A DNA stretch of 64,000 nt from Trichoderma breve (lineage: Eukaryota; Ascomycota; Sordariomycetes; Hypocreales; Hypocreaceae). Made by a program: the position numbers and the translations under genes. Where the stretch lies: NCBI RefSeq assembly GCF_028502605.1, contig NC_079234.1:5270001-5334000 (forward strand), in the 5' to 3' direction. Under the pieces are notes generated by a model. That model did no database searches. It worked only from the letters and a program-made list of their open reading frames with translations, and had not been told where the DNA came from. Positions 11,099 to 22,631 of the stretch are shown piece after piece (position 1 is the first letter of the stretch; the number at the start of each line of letters is the position of its first letter).

Positions 11099-12347
11099 CT
11101 CGCTAGCTAGCTATGCGATCAGTAAAGTATTCACGAGATATGGAATGGATTGAAGGCAATTTACCCTTGGCTGTGCTAAGAGCGATGTTGAAGGGAGCAA
11201 GTCTTTGAGAGAGGAAGATTGTTTCGAGAGGAGAGAGAATGAGAGAGAAGGGAATTTTATAGGCGTAGAGAAATGTGCAAACAGCTGTGTGCAGCAACTG
11301 CCGGGAGCGCTTGCCAGCTGGCAACCCGAGAGTAGGGGCAGAGATGCCTCTCACGTGCCGTAATGCTACAAGCAATCTGAAGCTGTAACAGCAATATCAG
11401 CTGACTATGATAAGTCGTTTGAAGATATTCGATAGAGTTGATATTTATGTTGATCAGGGAGATTAGGTCTTTATGCTTGCTAATGAGAGGCCGTAAATAG
11501 AATGCTGGCGTTGGTTTAAAAGGGCAAAGAAGCAAAACTTTCGTGTCACCAAGCAAACTCACTCGCGCTGTACCTACTACCATGATGGCGGTGGTGCTGG
11601 ATCAAAGGCCTCAACTTTGGAATCGTACTTAAGTCTAGTTTGCCTACTTGGAGATTTCTACATATATTAGAGAGTATTTTCCCCGAGTGAACTTCATGCT
11701 CCCGCGAAGTCGGTGAAATAGGTTTTTGTCATACTCTTGTTCGAGAAATTTATCCAATTCTTAGACGCAATGAGCTTTTATTGAGAAGAGAAATCTACTA
11801 TTCTATGTCTATTAATTAAGACTAGCAGATATTATATTAACCATCTCGCATACCTTAGTTGATACTGGCAGATACTCGAGAAACCAGTCATCTATCAAAT
11901 AGTAAGAACGAACATTTCTTCTGTCTTGGCAGCCGAATTAGCAATAGTCTCTCGAGTGTTGGACAGCTACTCTTTTTTCTTCCATTGCAAACTCGGAACT
12001 ATAGTACCGGAGGTGTCGAGGCTCTGAAGGATTCGGAGACTTATTACACTATCGATGACCAACGGACAGATAACATATTTCATCATTGAAAACGGTATTG
12101 TCTAGGTGAGAAAGCCATATGAATTCAAGGACAACGACGGAACGAATCTCTCGTTCACTCAATGATTCCCAATTCTACTGTATTTGACGATATGACGAAT
12201 GCTCTATGTTGTTCTGCAATGTGCGTCTACAATCACCGGCACAGTGACTTCCCAGCTAATTTTAAGGGAGCTGGACAGTGTGTAAAGAGGATCTGTGTCC
12301 TCTGAACCTCAGTATACCGAAATTACAAAGCTTGGGAACATCAAATG
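11099..12347. other. Intergenic region, AT-rich with a repeat relic
   Basis: Holds the promoter of the GNAT gene (proximal part) and, from about 11640 to 12110, AT-rich sequence without a gene. Positions 11861-11896 are 36 bp related to 15056-15091 (30/36 identical by eye). Confidence 0.5.
11861..11896 (+). repeat. Diverged dispersed repeat copy (A)
   Basis: The 36-bp stretch containing CTCGAGAAACCAGTCATC aligns without gaps to 15056-15091, with about six differences, four of them A/G transitions. It is set in AT-rich sequence, like the other copies of this repeat family. Confidence 0.6.
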
Positions 12348-12433
12348 GGCCGCGTGGCCTAATGGCTAAGGCGCTAGATTTCGGTTGAGTTCACCTCCTC
12401 TAGAGATTCCAGGTTCGACTCCTGGCGTGGTCG
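12348..12433 (+). tRNA. tRNA-Arg (anticodon UCG) with a 13-nt intron
   Basis: A complete cloverleaf can be folded. The acceptor stem is 12348-12354 with 12426-12432 (two G-U pairs) and the discriminator is G12433. The D-stem is GCCT/AGGC. The anticodon stem CTAGA/TCTAG encloses a 20-nt loop, which is a normal 7-nt loop (TT-TCG-G-C) plus a 13-nt intron after position 37. The T-stem is CCAGG/CCTGG with loop TTCGACT, which also forms the internal B box GGTTCGACTCC. Anticodon TCG reads Arg CGA codons. Intron position next to the anticodon is canonical for nuclear tRNAs. CCA is not encoded. Mature length is 73 nt plus CCA. Confidence 0.93.
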
Positions 12434-13189
12434 GTTGGAAATGTTTAATTCCCATTGTTTCTTTTTTTGCACGGGGTTGCTGATACGCTCATAAACTGTG
12501 TCTTTTTTCCCCCTCCAAGGAATTGACTTTGACTGGCGACTGGGTGGGATGTTAGGCTGGTGATTAATGCAACTAGACTCACTGCAACCACGTGTAAAGA
12601 GATCGATCCCTTGTTCGCAATTGGTTGTGGGGAAGATCACTGATGGATTTACTACAAACAGTAAGAGGAGCACGGCCTGTCATAATGTGACGGCTTGCTT
12701 TTCGTACTCTACGTCTACTTGTTCTATTTTGATGGATGCCGTAAGTCAGCCACGCTTTCTGACGGCATCCGCGACCCTCCAAAACGACTCGGATACCCCA
12801 ACTTGCCCAACCATCCCCAAATGAGTCTATTGCTATTACTACTACGATAATGTCTGTGCCGGCCTGTCTTTGTCTTGATGTGTCATGACTGTGGGGTTGC
12901 TGGCGCTTTCTGACCACTAGGAAAAAAAGACGAGCGGACCAGCCGAGATCGGATCGCAAACAAAACCCAGCGGTTGCGCTTATCGTCGTCTTGGAGATTC
13001 GGCACAGGTTTGTCTGGCTCGACCCTTTGGGCCAAAAGTTTCCGCACCCCGCAGGCCCAGGCCAGCGAACCTTTGGAAATTGCAACTCGGGGCCGTCAAA
13101 CCAACCAGCCTCGTCTGGACGTTATAAACAGAGGCGACTGAGTCGGGTTGTTACATTTGTTTCGACGCCAATCGGGCTTTCTTTCCACC
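12434..13189. other. Intergenic region and promoter of the sideroflexin gene
   Basis: No gene seen. The proximal part, about 12990-13189, is the expected promoter and leader of sideroflexin. Confidence 0.4.
13123..13128 (+). promoter_or_regulatory. TATA-like box before sideroflexin
   Basis: TATAAA lies 62 bp upstream of the ATG at 13190, a plausible core promoter position. It is the only such match in the proximal promoter. Confidence 0.4.
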
Positions 13190-14409
13190 ATGTCTGCCTC
13201 TCTGCCGGGTTCGCGAGACTTGCCCTCGTCGCAGTATGATTTGTCCACATACTATGGACGGGTGAGGCACACGATAAGCATCACGGATCCAAGGTGAGTC
13301 TCGACAACAATGGAATCGCAAGCCTGTTACCAATGCAGAATTGTTGACGTGTATCTTGTTTTCCAGCACCCTGCTCGCTGGTTCGCATGGACTCGAAAAT
13401 GCCAAAAGACTTGTCACAGAGTATAAGACGGGCAAGTTGCCGCATATGACACCCGAGCTATGGCACGCCAAGAAGATTGTCGACTCTACTCTTCATCCAG
13501 GTATGGCATTGGCAGATGGAAACTCAAGCATATGCGCGGGTTCAAGAATAAAATACAAGAGAACAAAACTGACCTTTCTGGATAGACACCGGAGAACCAG
13601 TGTTTCTGCCCTTCCGAATGTCATGCTTCGTCCTTTCGAACCTGATCGTCACGGCCGGTATGCTGCAGCCTGGTCTTGGAACAGCAGGCACCGTGGCATG
13701 GCAAGTTGCCAACCAGTCGCTCAATGTTGCCATCAACAGCTCGAATGCGAACAAGTCGTCCCCATTGACCACTGCGGATCTTGCCAAGTCGTACGGTATC
13801 GCCGTCACGGCTTCGTGCTCGGTGGCCCTCGGACTGAACGCATTGGTGCCGAGATTGAAGGTGTCCCCCAGCACAAGGAACGTTCTCAGCCGACTGGTAC
13901 CTTTTGCAGCCGTGGCAACTGCTGGAGCTCTTAACGCATACTTGATGCGACGAGGAGAGATTGTTACCGGCATCGACGTCCGCCCTGTTCTCTCCGACGC
14001 CGAGAAGAAGAAGCTGACGGAGGAGGGCAAATCAGAGGCGGACGTCCCCTCTCTTGGCAAGAGTCAGAAGGCAGCCAAGATTGCCGTCTACGAAACTGCG
14101 GCCAGCCGTGTCATCAACAATACCCCCATCATGATTATCCCCGCCATGACCCTCTACCACATTCAGTTCAAGCAGGCATGGTACAAGAGCTTGATGGAGA
14201 AGGAGTGGCTCAAGGCCCGACCGCGGATCGCCTCGACCATTCCCATTGGTATCAACCTGGGCCTGATTGCTGCTGTTGGGTTTGTGGCACTTCCTCTGGC
14301 ACTGGCAGTCTTCCCCCAGAAGCAGGCGATTAGTGCTAGCAGTCTGGAGCCGGAGTTTCATGGTAAGGGCGGCAACGATGGCAAGGTCTGGTTCAACCGC
14401 GGTCTGTGA
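13190..14409 (+). CDS. FSF1: Sideroflexin, mitochondrial inner-membrane amino acid carrier
   Basis: Sideroflexin/tricarboxylate carrier family. Mammalian SFXN1 imports serine into mitochondria for one-carbon metabolism; the fungal substrate is less clear. Three exons, 13190-13293, 13367-13500 and 13586-14409, give 353 residues. Family marks are the N-terminal DLSTYYGRVRHTISITDPS, the conserved HPDTGEPVFLPFRMS block, NQSLNVAINSSNAN (about 110-125), and four or five hydrophobic segments including the C-terminal IPIGINLGLIAAVGFVALPL. Intron 2 splits the Asp codon of the HPDTG block. ATG at 13190 follows a TATA-like box by 62 bp. The family call is secure; the symbol is by yeast analogy. Confidence 0.93.
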
Positions 14410-14745
14410 TGGGCGAGACATATTAACGAGACGACATTGTTGAGTTTCGATGGAGCTTTTGGAGCGTTTAGATCAGGCTCGTCAACTCCTTGACGGGCCT
14501 TGTCACCCATGCCCTCATAAACCACACATGGCCACCGAGAATTACACATTAAGACATACATACATAGATGGATGCTTTGCCCGAGAGCATCCAGTGGGGA
14601 CGTGGACTGGGTATTCCTTGGGCTTCGCAGAACGATAGGTGCCCAGCCATCGCATTATAATGGCCAACTTGAAGAAGTAGTGTTGGTTGTTGGTAGATGG
14701 CGCAGGGTTGGGCGCCTGGAATTATTGCATAGACTTTATGCGAGC

Positions 14746-14767
14746 TTTTTTTTTTTTTTTTTTTTTT
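14746..14767 (+). repeat. Poly-T run of 22 nt
   Basis: Uninterrupted T homopolymer about 340 bp downstream of the sideroflexin stop codon. It could be a simple repeat or an assembly-sensitive site. Confidence 0.8.
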
Positions 14768-14899
14768 CATGCGTGTGTTCCTGTTTAGACGGTAGATAAG
14801 AGATCACAGCGAGTCAATATCATGGAACAAGCCAAATTAACGTTGCATGGGTCATTGAAAGGAGACGTGCAATGGGATACTGCAAAACGAATGCCTCCT

Positions 14900-15091
14900 C
14901 TTATATAGAGGGAATGGCTATTCGGCACTCTTAAGTTTGCTATTCAGCATCCCATATGTCAAATTTGAAGTTACTTGCGATTGATATACCATATTATACC
15001 AGAAGAATATAGCCGTAGTAACATATACCAGAGGGATATACTAGAAGAATGTAGTGATAGTAGCAAATGCTCGAGGAACCAGGCATCTATC
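14900..15091 (+). repeat. AT-rich dispersed repeat (copy B)
   Basis: Related to the element at 47377-47580. Similar parts are a GAATGGCTATTCGG-type block (near 14911) and a 27-bp TACTAGARRAATRTAG...TAGTAGCA unit at 15039-15065, matching 47447-47473 with about five differences. A second decayed unit lies at about 14997-15022, so this part is tandem. Positions 15056-15091 also match 11861-11896. Confidence 0.6.
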
Positions 15092-15135
15092 TGCTGCCTA
15101 GTATATACTATTATACTGTATAATTTACTACTAGG

Positions 15136-15258
15136 TAGGTAGGGAGTGGAATGCCGTATGTCCCTCTCTATTGGTAAAAGATGCATCCTCTGTATTTCGG
15201 TGCAATACTCCGTGCTTGAACGAGTCATTTGAGGTGCTGCATAGCCACTCCCTACCTA
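15136..15258. mobile_element. Possible 123-bp miniature element with 14-bp terminal inverted repeats
   Basis: TAGGTAGGGAGTGG at 15136-15149 and its exact reverse complement at 15245-15258 bound a 123-bp segment without coding capacity. The size and perfect 14-bp ends fit a miniature inverted-repeat transposable element. No clear target-site duplication is visible, so a chance hairpin is possible. Confidence 0.3.
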
Positions 15259-18200
15259 TTCGTATACTTACGACACTGAAACATGTGTGGTGAATTAGAA
15301 ACCCCATTATGGGATACGTGTATGCTGCTCAATTCCTTGCATCCACGTGTCAACGCAGATGGAGCCTGCGTTCTGAGTTGTAGGATCTCGGTTGGAGGCT
15401 TATGTCAGGGCTTGGGCTTATGAGCACGACTAAGTTACAATGCCTTCCGCTCCAGGAATAATTTTGCTAGTAAAAGGCTTGTAGTCTGCCCATGCGAAAC
15501 ATTATTAGAAATTCGCTTGCTGACAATGCATATATCTTCCCACCTCGTATACATGTACTCTGCGCACAATTGCCGAGCGGTCAGAAGAGGAATGTCGATG
15601 GATGGATCGGAGGGACGGCATGCAGACAATGGGGACCTGGGCATCAGCAGGATTACTGTGTAAATGCAGGTACACCATCAGTATGCACTCGCTGAACGAG
15701 TCCAGCCGTCTTCGGTTCAGCAAAATGAGGGATTTCACAATATTCGAAATCACAAAAGACACCTATAAAAGGCACAGAGCCCCGTCAGCTCATTGCCACA
15801 TGATCAGCGTACTGTGGACTGTGTGCGAAGCACATGGTGATAACTGTCGTTGTGCCGGAGCAGCCCTGCCGCATCGCTGCTAGCTGGCTGGAAATGGATC
15901 TAGAAGAATTGGGCTGGCCCTCTCTCGCGTAAGACTGTCGACGTGATTTGCCTATCAGAGGCTGGGCAAGCAGGTGGAGAGAGAAGAGGGCCAGGTGAGC
16001 GGGCTTTGTAAACTGGAGACACGCAAGTACATGCAGGGCTTAAATGTGCGTGAGTGACGCAACTTGACAGCATAGGTGCCCTGTTGCCTGTGAAAACGGC
16101 GAGACAGGAACAGGAACATTGTTAACCCAGCGTTCGAATCGAACGACTTGTATGGCGATTCCCGAGTCGAGTAATGCAAAGGAGGGGGTGGATGGGATGG
16201 GAGAGATGGCGTATCGGTGGCTTGTCGACAAGGCGCAAGGCCGAGTGCAGCGGCGCGGTTCGACGGGTGTTAATTAATGGGCACCGCGACTTGGCACCAA
16301 GTTTCTCGCGTTTGCCTTCGTGCAGGATAAGAGAGAGGGGGGAATGATGGTTTGTTGCATCGAGAGGGCATAGATTTGCCATTTAGCCTCTGTTCATGCG
16401 GACGGGCGAATTAGAGCAACGCGGCTATGGGATTGCATGTTGCTTGGGCGGGTGGGAAGCCCAAGACGAAGAAGAACATGGAATACAGACATGTGCCGTC
16501 CAGAAGGCGAGTGAGGGTGACATAATGCCTTGTGGACACTGAGAGGAGAGAGGGAGAGAAAGGGACACAAGACCCGACGCGAAACTAAAGGCAGCCCGGC
16601 CGAGATAACGTGTACTCTAAAGACTCCATACTGTAACCTTGGCTTTGGGAAAAGCGAAGCGTCAACAGCAGAGTTTGGGTGGCGAAACCGAACACAAACG
16701 GGCCCCCTTCGAAACTTGCTTGCGTGAATGGCCTCTTTGCGAATTTGAACTAGAATCTGGTCGGACCGGGTCTAGTGGAGGTTCCATCGGCACGGACGCT
16801 GCATGGAGGATAAATTGGATTTCTCTGGGCTTAATATCAAGAGCCACGCTCCGGCCTCTCGTTGGAAAAGCTGGGAGTTGGATTAGGAAAGGCGCGGACC
16901 GCGGTATGCGTGACTTGCGAGTTAATGCAAGTCGCTGGCTGGGAGGGAGGTTTTTTTTGCGTGTGACGTGCGAGCGAGATGCCTGCGCTATGTATTGGGG
17001 GAATTTTGGGAATTAAAGGGAGCAAAGCTGAGGAGTTTGATTCGCCGAGAAGGGGGACCCATTCGTTGTTTTCCCTTTTCCTGAACGGCAGCCCGAAGCT
17101 CGAGCAATGAATGCGAGCAGCGAGCAGTGAAACCTTCTGGGCCTCTGGACAGTGCACGAGGGTCCCGCGGCAGCGGAGATGACAGGATGGGCCGCGCTTA
17201 TTATATCTTTGCTGCGGGCTGGAGGCTTTGCTTTTTTTTCTTTTTTTGGCCGTTTCTTCCTGTGCAAGGGTTGGCGACGATGCCTGTAACTGGAACCTTT
17301 TTTTTCAGGACTCGGTCATTTTTGTACGACGGTCGAAAAGGGCAGTCCGGAGAGCGGCAGACCGGGATCTTGTTTTTCTTTTCTTTTCTCTTCTCCTTCT
17401 CTCGTCCTTTTCCCTTTCTTACAAATACTTGATGTTGCTACTATCTGCCGGGGGTTGATTTTGATTCCAGAGCAAAAATATTGACGCATGACCGTCCGTG
17501 ATAGATAGACGGGCTCCAGGCAGACGGACCCTCATCCTTCGGCTGGCCGCCCTGATAAATCCGAGAGACGCGGTTGGGCTGAAGCTGCTCCTGTTTCTGC
17601 TGGTCTCGTATGCGAGAGTAACTACCAGTATCATGCCGTGCCGTATCACACGCCGCCCATCCATCTGTCTCTGGCTACGGGCCGCACCCACGGCCTTGGA
17701 CTCTGTTTTCTCTCGCTCCACCCATCCCTCTGGCTTTTGTTCCTTTTTTTGCCCCAACAGCTAAAACTTGATTATCGACAGCGGCCCTGTTGGTTGTCTG
17801 GCATTATAGAGAGATCTGAGAAGCACGTAACAGAGTGGAAGCGTGCTGTGTTTCATTTTGCCTTTTCTTTGTGACCGTAACCGGAACTACTTTATTAGTA
17901 GGAGGTAGTAGTGGACTAAGGGTGGTCCCTGCGCTATGGAACGTATGGATGACCTGTAAGAGGTACCTAATGGATCATAATTGATGACATTTGATCCATT
18001 GGATATGGATGTTTGATTCAGTTCAGTTTGAAATTCTTCTTCGCACTTGCAGTTGATCCAAGACCTGGGGATATGTTTGCTGAGTTTCTTTTTTATTATG
18101 ATTACCCCCTTATCTCCTCTCCGCCTTCATGTAGCATCAAACTTTGGACTTGCGTCGTTTGCGTATCATCAATTAATCAGGTTGCTTTGTGGCAAAGAGT

Positions 18201-18680
18201 GTCGTGGTGGCTAGTATTACGGGGAACCCGCCAAAACCCGCCCAACTTTCAGCTTAGTGGATTTGAGGAGGCTCTCGGTAAACTATGGATGTACAGTACG
18301 GAGTATACGGGCGCAGGTTGGATTCCATGGTGAGGTCAACAGCGTCAAATTCACTGCGAGCTCTTTAACGGGGAGAAATCCTAGTGATTCGATAGAGCCT
18401 CATTATATTGACTTCTTTTTTTAATCTCTGTAATTTCAACGACATCAAAGATGAGTTTATCGCGAGAAAGTCCAGGGACTGGCACAAACTAAAATTCAAT
18501 TGCCCAGGTGGTTTGCAGCTCGCCTCCAGGGCCCCTGCAGGGCGCCATGAGTCCCGACTTAGCGCTGTCTAGCGCCTGGAGTCCAAAGGTTGGGGTTCTA
18601 AGGTTGGCAGGGCAGTGCTGAGCGCCTGGCGGGAACCACAGCACGCACAGTGAGCCTCACTCGATTTCCTCTCAGCAGCC

Positions 18681-18845
18681 ATGTGCATGTCCTCACGCCA
18701 TTTACTCACGGCCGTCGTCCAGACTCAATTCCAGCCCAATTCATCTTCTTGCGGCTTCTTCCAAACGCTCATGATTGCCCCAGACGAGCGCTGCTGTCCT
18801 CTAGCTTCTGGCCTGGAAACGAAACGAGCAACGGCCTCCGTCTGA
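18681..18845 (+). promoter_or_regulatory. Upstream ORF (54 codons) before the LAMMER kinase
   Basis: ATG at 18681 opens a 54-codon frame ending in TGA at 18843-18845, 310 bp before the kinase start. If the transcript starts upstream of it, this uORF would limit initiation at the kinase ATG. No transcription start is known, and I do not claim that the peptide is functional. Confidence 0.35.
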
Positions 18846-18923
18846 AATCTAATCTGGCACCGGATACTTTTTGCCTTTTCTCTCTCTCGCTCTCCCGCTA
18901 CACGCAACCGCTGTGTGTTTTTT

Positions 18924-18944
18924 ATGGACGCTGTGGGCTGCTAA
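18924..18944 (+). promoter_or_regulatory. Short upstream ORF (6 codons) before the LAMMER kinase
   Basis: ATG GAC GCT GTG GGC TGC TAA, 211 nt before the kinase start. I see no further ATG between it and 19156, so reinitiation at the kinase ATG is possible. Confidence 0.35.
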
Positions 18945-19155
18945 AACGCCTAAAGACAGCGCTCTTCCCTGCACGGTCATCTGGTCGAACTCGGAGAATC
19001 GCCTCTTCGTTCTTTTCAACTTCAACTTGGACATTGAGAAGCAAGCAGGCAGAGACACTCGGTCCTCTCGCACGACGTATTGCTCCCTCTCACCACTGCC
19101 AGACCGCAAGCCAGCGCGTGTTTTGGTCCTGGGGGACTGTTGCTGAGGATTTGAA

Positions 19156-21669
19156 ATGTCGACACCTACAACCGCAACGGCCCTTCTCCCGCCGACACAC
19201 TACCGCCTCCACCCTCCATACTCTTCCAACTATCGCACAACAACAACCGCGAATTCACTGCTGCCCACAACGGCAGTCGTGGACCACCAGCCGGCGTTGC
19301 AGAGTCCGGCTCGCCCTCAGTCTTACTACTACCATCACCAGCCTGCCGCCAACGCGGGCTACAGTCTGACGGATGGCGTAGCCCAGAGTTCACAACCCGT
19401 GCCTCGACCCCCTCACAGCCACTACAGCCATCAAGACTCCAACTCGTCCGCGACTGCTCGCTTTGACGACAGCTATACTTCCACCATGCCAAACACGACG
19501 ACGACAACTTCCGGCGTCGTCCCTGCCACTGGTCGCCCTGTCGCTGAGGACCAGCCGTCCAGGAAGCGTCGGCGCTCTCGGGAGCCCGATTGGAACAATT
19601 TCTACCGGAACGGCCTCCCCAAGGAAATCATTGTCATTGACGACACGCCTGAGCCTGAGGCCAACACGGGCCGCAAGATCACAAATGGTAATACCATCGT
19701 GCCCGACTCGGCCGCCGCCGCCGCTGCTCAGCAGGCCGCGAAAAAGCGAAGACGAGACGACCCGCCGCTGGGCTACCACGTCCAGTATTTGGGCGGTTCT
19801 CACACAGGCTCGCACACAAACACGCCCTTGCCCAACGCCGCCACGCCTGCTGGCTCTACCCTCTCCAGCGACCGAACAAACTCGGCATTGAACACCACCG
19901 CGCCCACGTCTCTCTCGTCAAATAGCCAGTATGATGAGCTGGCCGCGCCATTAAAGCGCAAGCGCACCACCCGCCAGCAGGCTGCCAACGAGGCCAAGCG
20001 AAGGGATGTTGACGGCCTGGGAGGCGCCTACATGGCCTACAAGCCTCCCCCTTACCCGCCCAAGAAGTCTGCTGAGGTTCCCGTTAGAGTCATTCATGAT
20101 GTAAGTCTGAACCTGTACTGCCTCTTTTTTTGTTTACGCTTAAGAAGAGCGAAAAAATGGTTCGATGAGGAATCGCCACCTGCTAACTCCTTCTCCCCCC
20201 ATCACAGCGTCACTATAGCAAAAATGCCAAGGTCGATGATGATGATGGCCACTACATCGTTGTCCCAGATGCGGAACTTACTGAAAAGTGTATGTATAAA
20301 CAAGACAAGCCCTTCTCCCATTCGGGCATTGACAGCTAACACCATTGTCTCTAGACCAGATTGTCCGTCTCCTTGGTCAGGGTACCTTTGGTAAAGTGGT
20401 CGAAGCCAGGGACGTCAAGAGAAACAAGCCCGTGGCTGTCAAGATCATCCGATCCGTCCAGAAATATCGCGACGCTTCCAGGATCGAGCTTCGCGTGTTG
20501 GCTACGCTCAAGGCCAACGACGAAGAGAACAGGAATCGGTGCATTCACCTGCGAGACTGTTTTGACTACCGCGGCCACATTTGCATCGTCATGGATCTTC
20601 TCGGCCAAAGCGTCTTCGACTTTCTCAAAGGCAACGGTTTTGTGCCTTTTCCCAACAGCCAGATCCAGAACTTTGCCAGACAGCTCTTCACCAGCGTAGC
20701 ATGTAAGTACACGAAGAAGCAGAATCTCAAGCAAAGCAAATCTGAGGCAAAAACTGACCGGGCATCTTCTAGTCCTTCACGACTTGAACTTGATTCATAC
20801 CGACCTCAAGCCGGAGAATATTCTCTTGTGTGATAACTCTTATCAAACATTTACGTATAACAGGAAAATCCCTTCGTCTTCTACCACGATTAATAGGCAG
20901 GCATCTCAGCGACGGGTGCTTCTTGACACCGAGATTCGTTTGATCGATTTTGGATCAGCTACGTTCCAAGACGAATATCACTCATCGGTTGTCAGTACCC
21001 GCCATTATCGTGCTCCCGAGATCATCCTTGGCTTGGGCTGGTCTTTCCCCTGCGACATTTGGAGCATAGGATGCATCCTGGTCGAGTTTTTTACTGGCGA
21101 TGCCTTGTTCCAGACACACGATAATCTAGAACACCTAGCCATGATGGAGGCTGTCGTTGGCTCTAGGATAGACACCCATCTTGTCCAAGCGGTCAACAAG
21201 ATGTCTACAAGGAGTGGAGGAAATCCTGCTTCCAAGTGAGCACTGGCCACCCTTGATCAACGACAATGACCATACTGACCGGATTTCTCTCAGGTACTTC
21301 AAGAGACTTAGGCTCGATTATCCAACCCCCGACACAACCAGGGGTTCCAGACGCTTTGTTAAGGCCATGAAGCACCTAAGCGTAAGTTTTTGTACCGCTC
21401 CAGTTATTAAAACGTGGCAGCGAAATAACAGGGCGGCTTAGGACATAATCCCTTCAAACTCAACCTTTTTCAAGAACTTCCTTGATTTGCTGAGGAAGAT
21501 ATTCGTCTACGATCCTGCGCACCGCATCACGGCCAAGCAGGCCCTTAACCACCCGTGGTTCAAAGAAATGGCCCAGCCTGACGACGGAACCGAGGCCGCC
21601 AAGATTCGCTTCGAACGGAGACGACTAGAGGTGGACAAGGCGAGACAGCACGCCCACTATGTTGGATGA
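19156..21669 (+). CDS. lkh1: LAMMER-type dual-specificity protein kinase (CLK/Lkh1/Kns1 family)
   Basis: Six exons (19156-20100, 20208-20289, 20355-20702, 20773-21235, 21294-21381 and 21442-21669) give 717 residues. Residues 1-315 are low-complexity (Thr/Ser/Pro/Asn) with basic clusters such as RKRRRSR and KRKRTTR, likely nuclear signals. The kinase domain begins [20 protein letters not shown]; the catalytic Lys in VAVKII is near 371, HTDLKPEN near 466-473, and DFG near 515. The activation segment is [14 protein letters not shown]. The family signature reads [11 protein letters not shown] (about 577-587). LAMMER kinases phosphorylate SR-type splicing factors and influence stress response, filamentation and flocculation. 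The family call is secure; the target set is not visible from sequence. Confidence 0.95.
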
Positions 21670-22631
21670 AGTATAACCAAAGGACGAGCCGACATATTTC
21701 GTTTTATAATGACTATATAAGCATGATCAGATTCCGTGGTAGCGCACACACACTGGATGTGTATAGGGAGGGAAAGTCCATTTCCCGCTGGAGGGGTGCC
21801 AACATGACCCTCCGGTAGATTTGCCATTGTACTTTAGCGCTTTGAGCTGTTTGCAGTTCCAACCTTCTTTTCTCTCCTTTTCTCTTCTTTTTCTTTTTCT
21901 TTTTTGTTTCATTTGTTCTTCATTTCTTTTTTCTAGCGTAGGGTTTGATCTCAGAGGTTTCATCGTCTTGGGAGGGTTAGGCGTCCACATTCACGGATTA
22001 GGGGTGAGAGATACTGGGGATGGTTTATAACACGACGAAGCAGGGCAGGGCGCGCCTCGTTGTTGGTGGACGAAGTGTGCAAAGGTCTTGATCGAAAAAT
22101 CTAATATACCCTCCACAATTGCGATATCAAAATGTTTTAAAAGTCTTGACCTGCTACAACTTGAATATGCTCGTTTCAGATGATGTTCACGGCAACCAAG
22201 GTTGAAAGGCCTATTCGAAACAAGCCGAGAAGAGGTCGCTTGATCAGGTATGGTCATACCATGCATGCTGCCGAGAGAACTGTCTTTAAGGGGATGGATA
22301 TTTTATAAAGAGATGGTATGTTCACTCCTTCACGCTTATCCAAGTTATACGAGGTTGCTCGACTACTTATGATCTTCTATTACTGCTATGCATGTGAAGG
22401 AGTTACTCGGCCGGATGACTGGCAAAAGAGAGGAATGAAGCCATGAAGGAGAAAGGAGGGCCAAGTTTTTTTTTTTATCTTTGTAGTATCTGCATCATCT
22501 CACTGAGATTAATGCGTCATTGATCAACCCTCTTTCCCCTTTCTTTGTTGATAACCACTGCCTTGACTATGTTTTGAGTCTCCTCACCGTTACTGTTAAC
22601 CACGACCGGAAAAGGAGACAGATGCGGAACC
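21670..22631. other. Intergenic region, no gene
   Basis: Between two forward genes. A pyrimidine tract lies at 21857-21910 on the plus strand, near the 3' end of the kinase. The right part (about 22400-22631) is the expected promoter of the next gene. No RNA gene or conserved frame seen. Confidence 0.4.

Larger units (their letters stand above)
14410..18680. other. Long gene-free block with repeats and pyrimidine tracts
   Basis: About 4.3 kb without a supported gene. Visible structure includes a 22-nt T run at 14746-14767, an AT-rich repeat region at about 14890-15125, an inverted-repeat element at 15136-15258, and pyrimidine tracts around 17225-17270 and 17365-17420. Near 18566-18630 AGCGCCTGG occurs twice. 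The right part is probably the promoter of the LAMMER kinase. Open frames here are short, shift strand and look random. Confidence 0.5.

Noticed and set aside
16125..16155. B-box-like GTTCGAATC, possible tRNA
   Set aside because: No A box, acceptor or anticodon stem can be folded around it on either strand.
18650..19369. Open frame of 239 codons before the LAMMER kinase
   Set aside because: It opens with GTG, has no internal ATG, overlaps the kinase start in another frame and has the composition of leader sequence.
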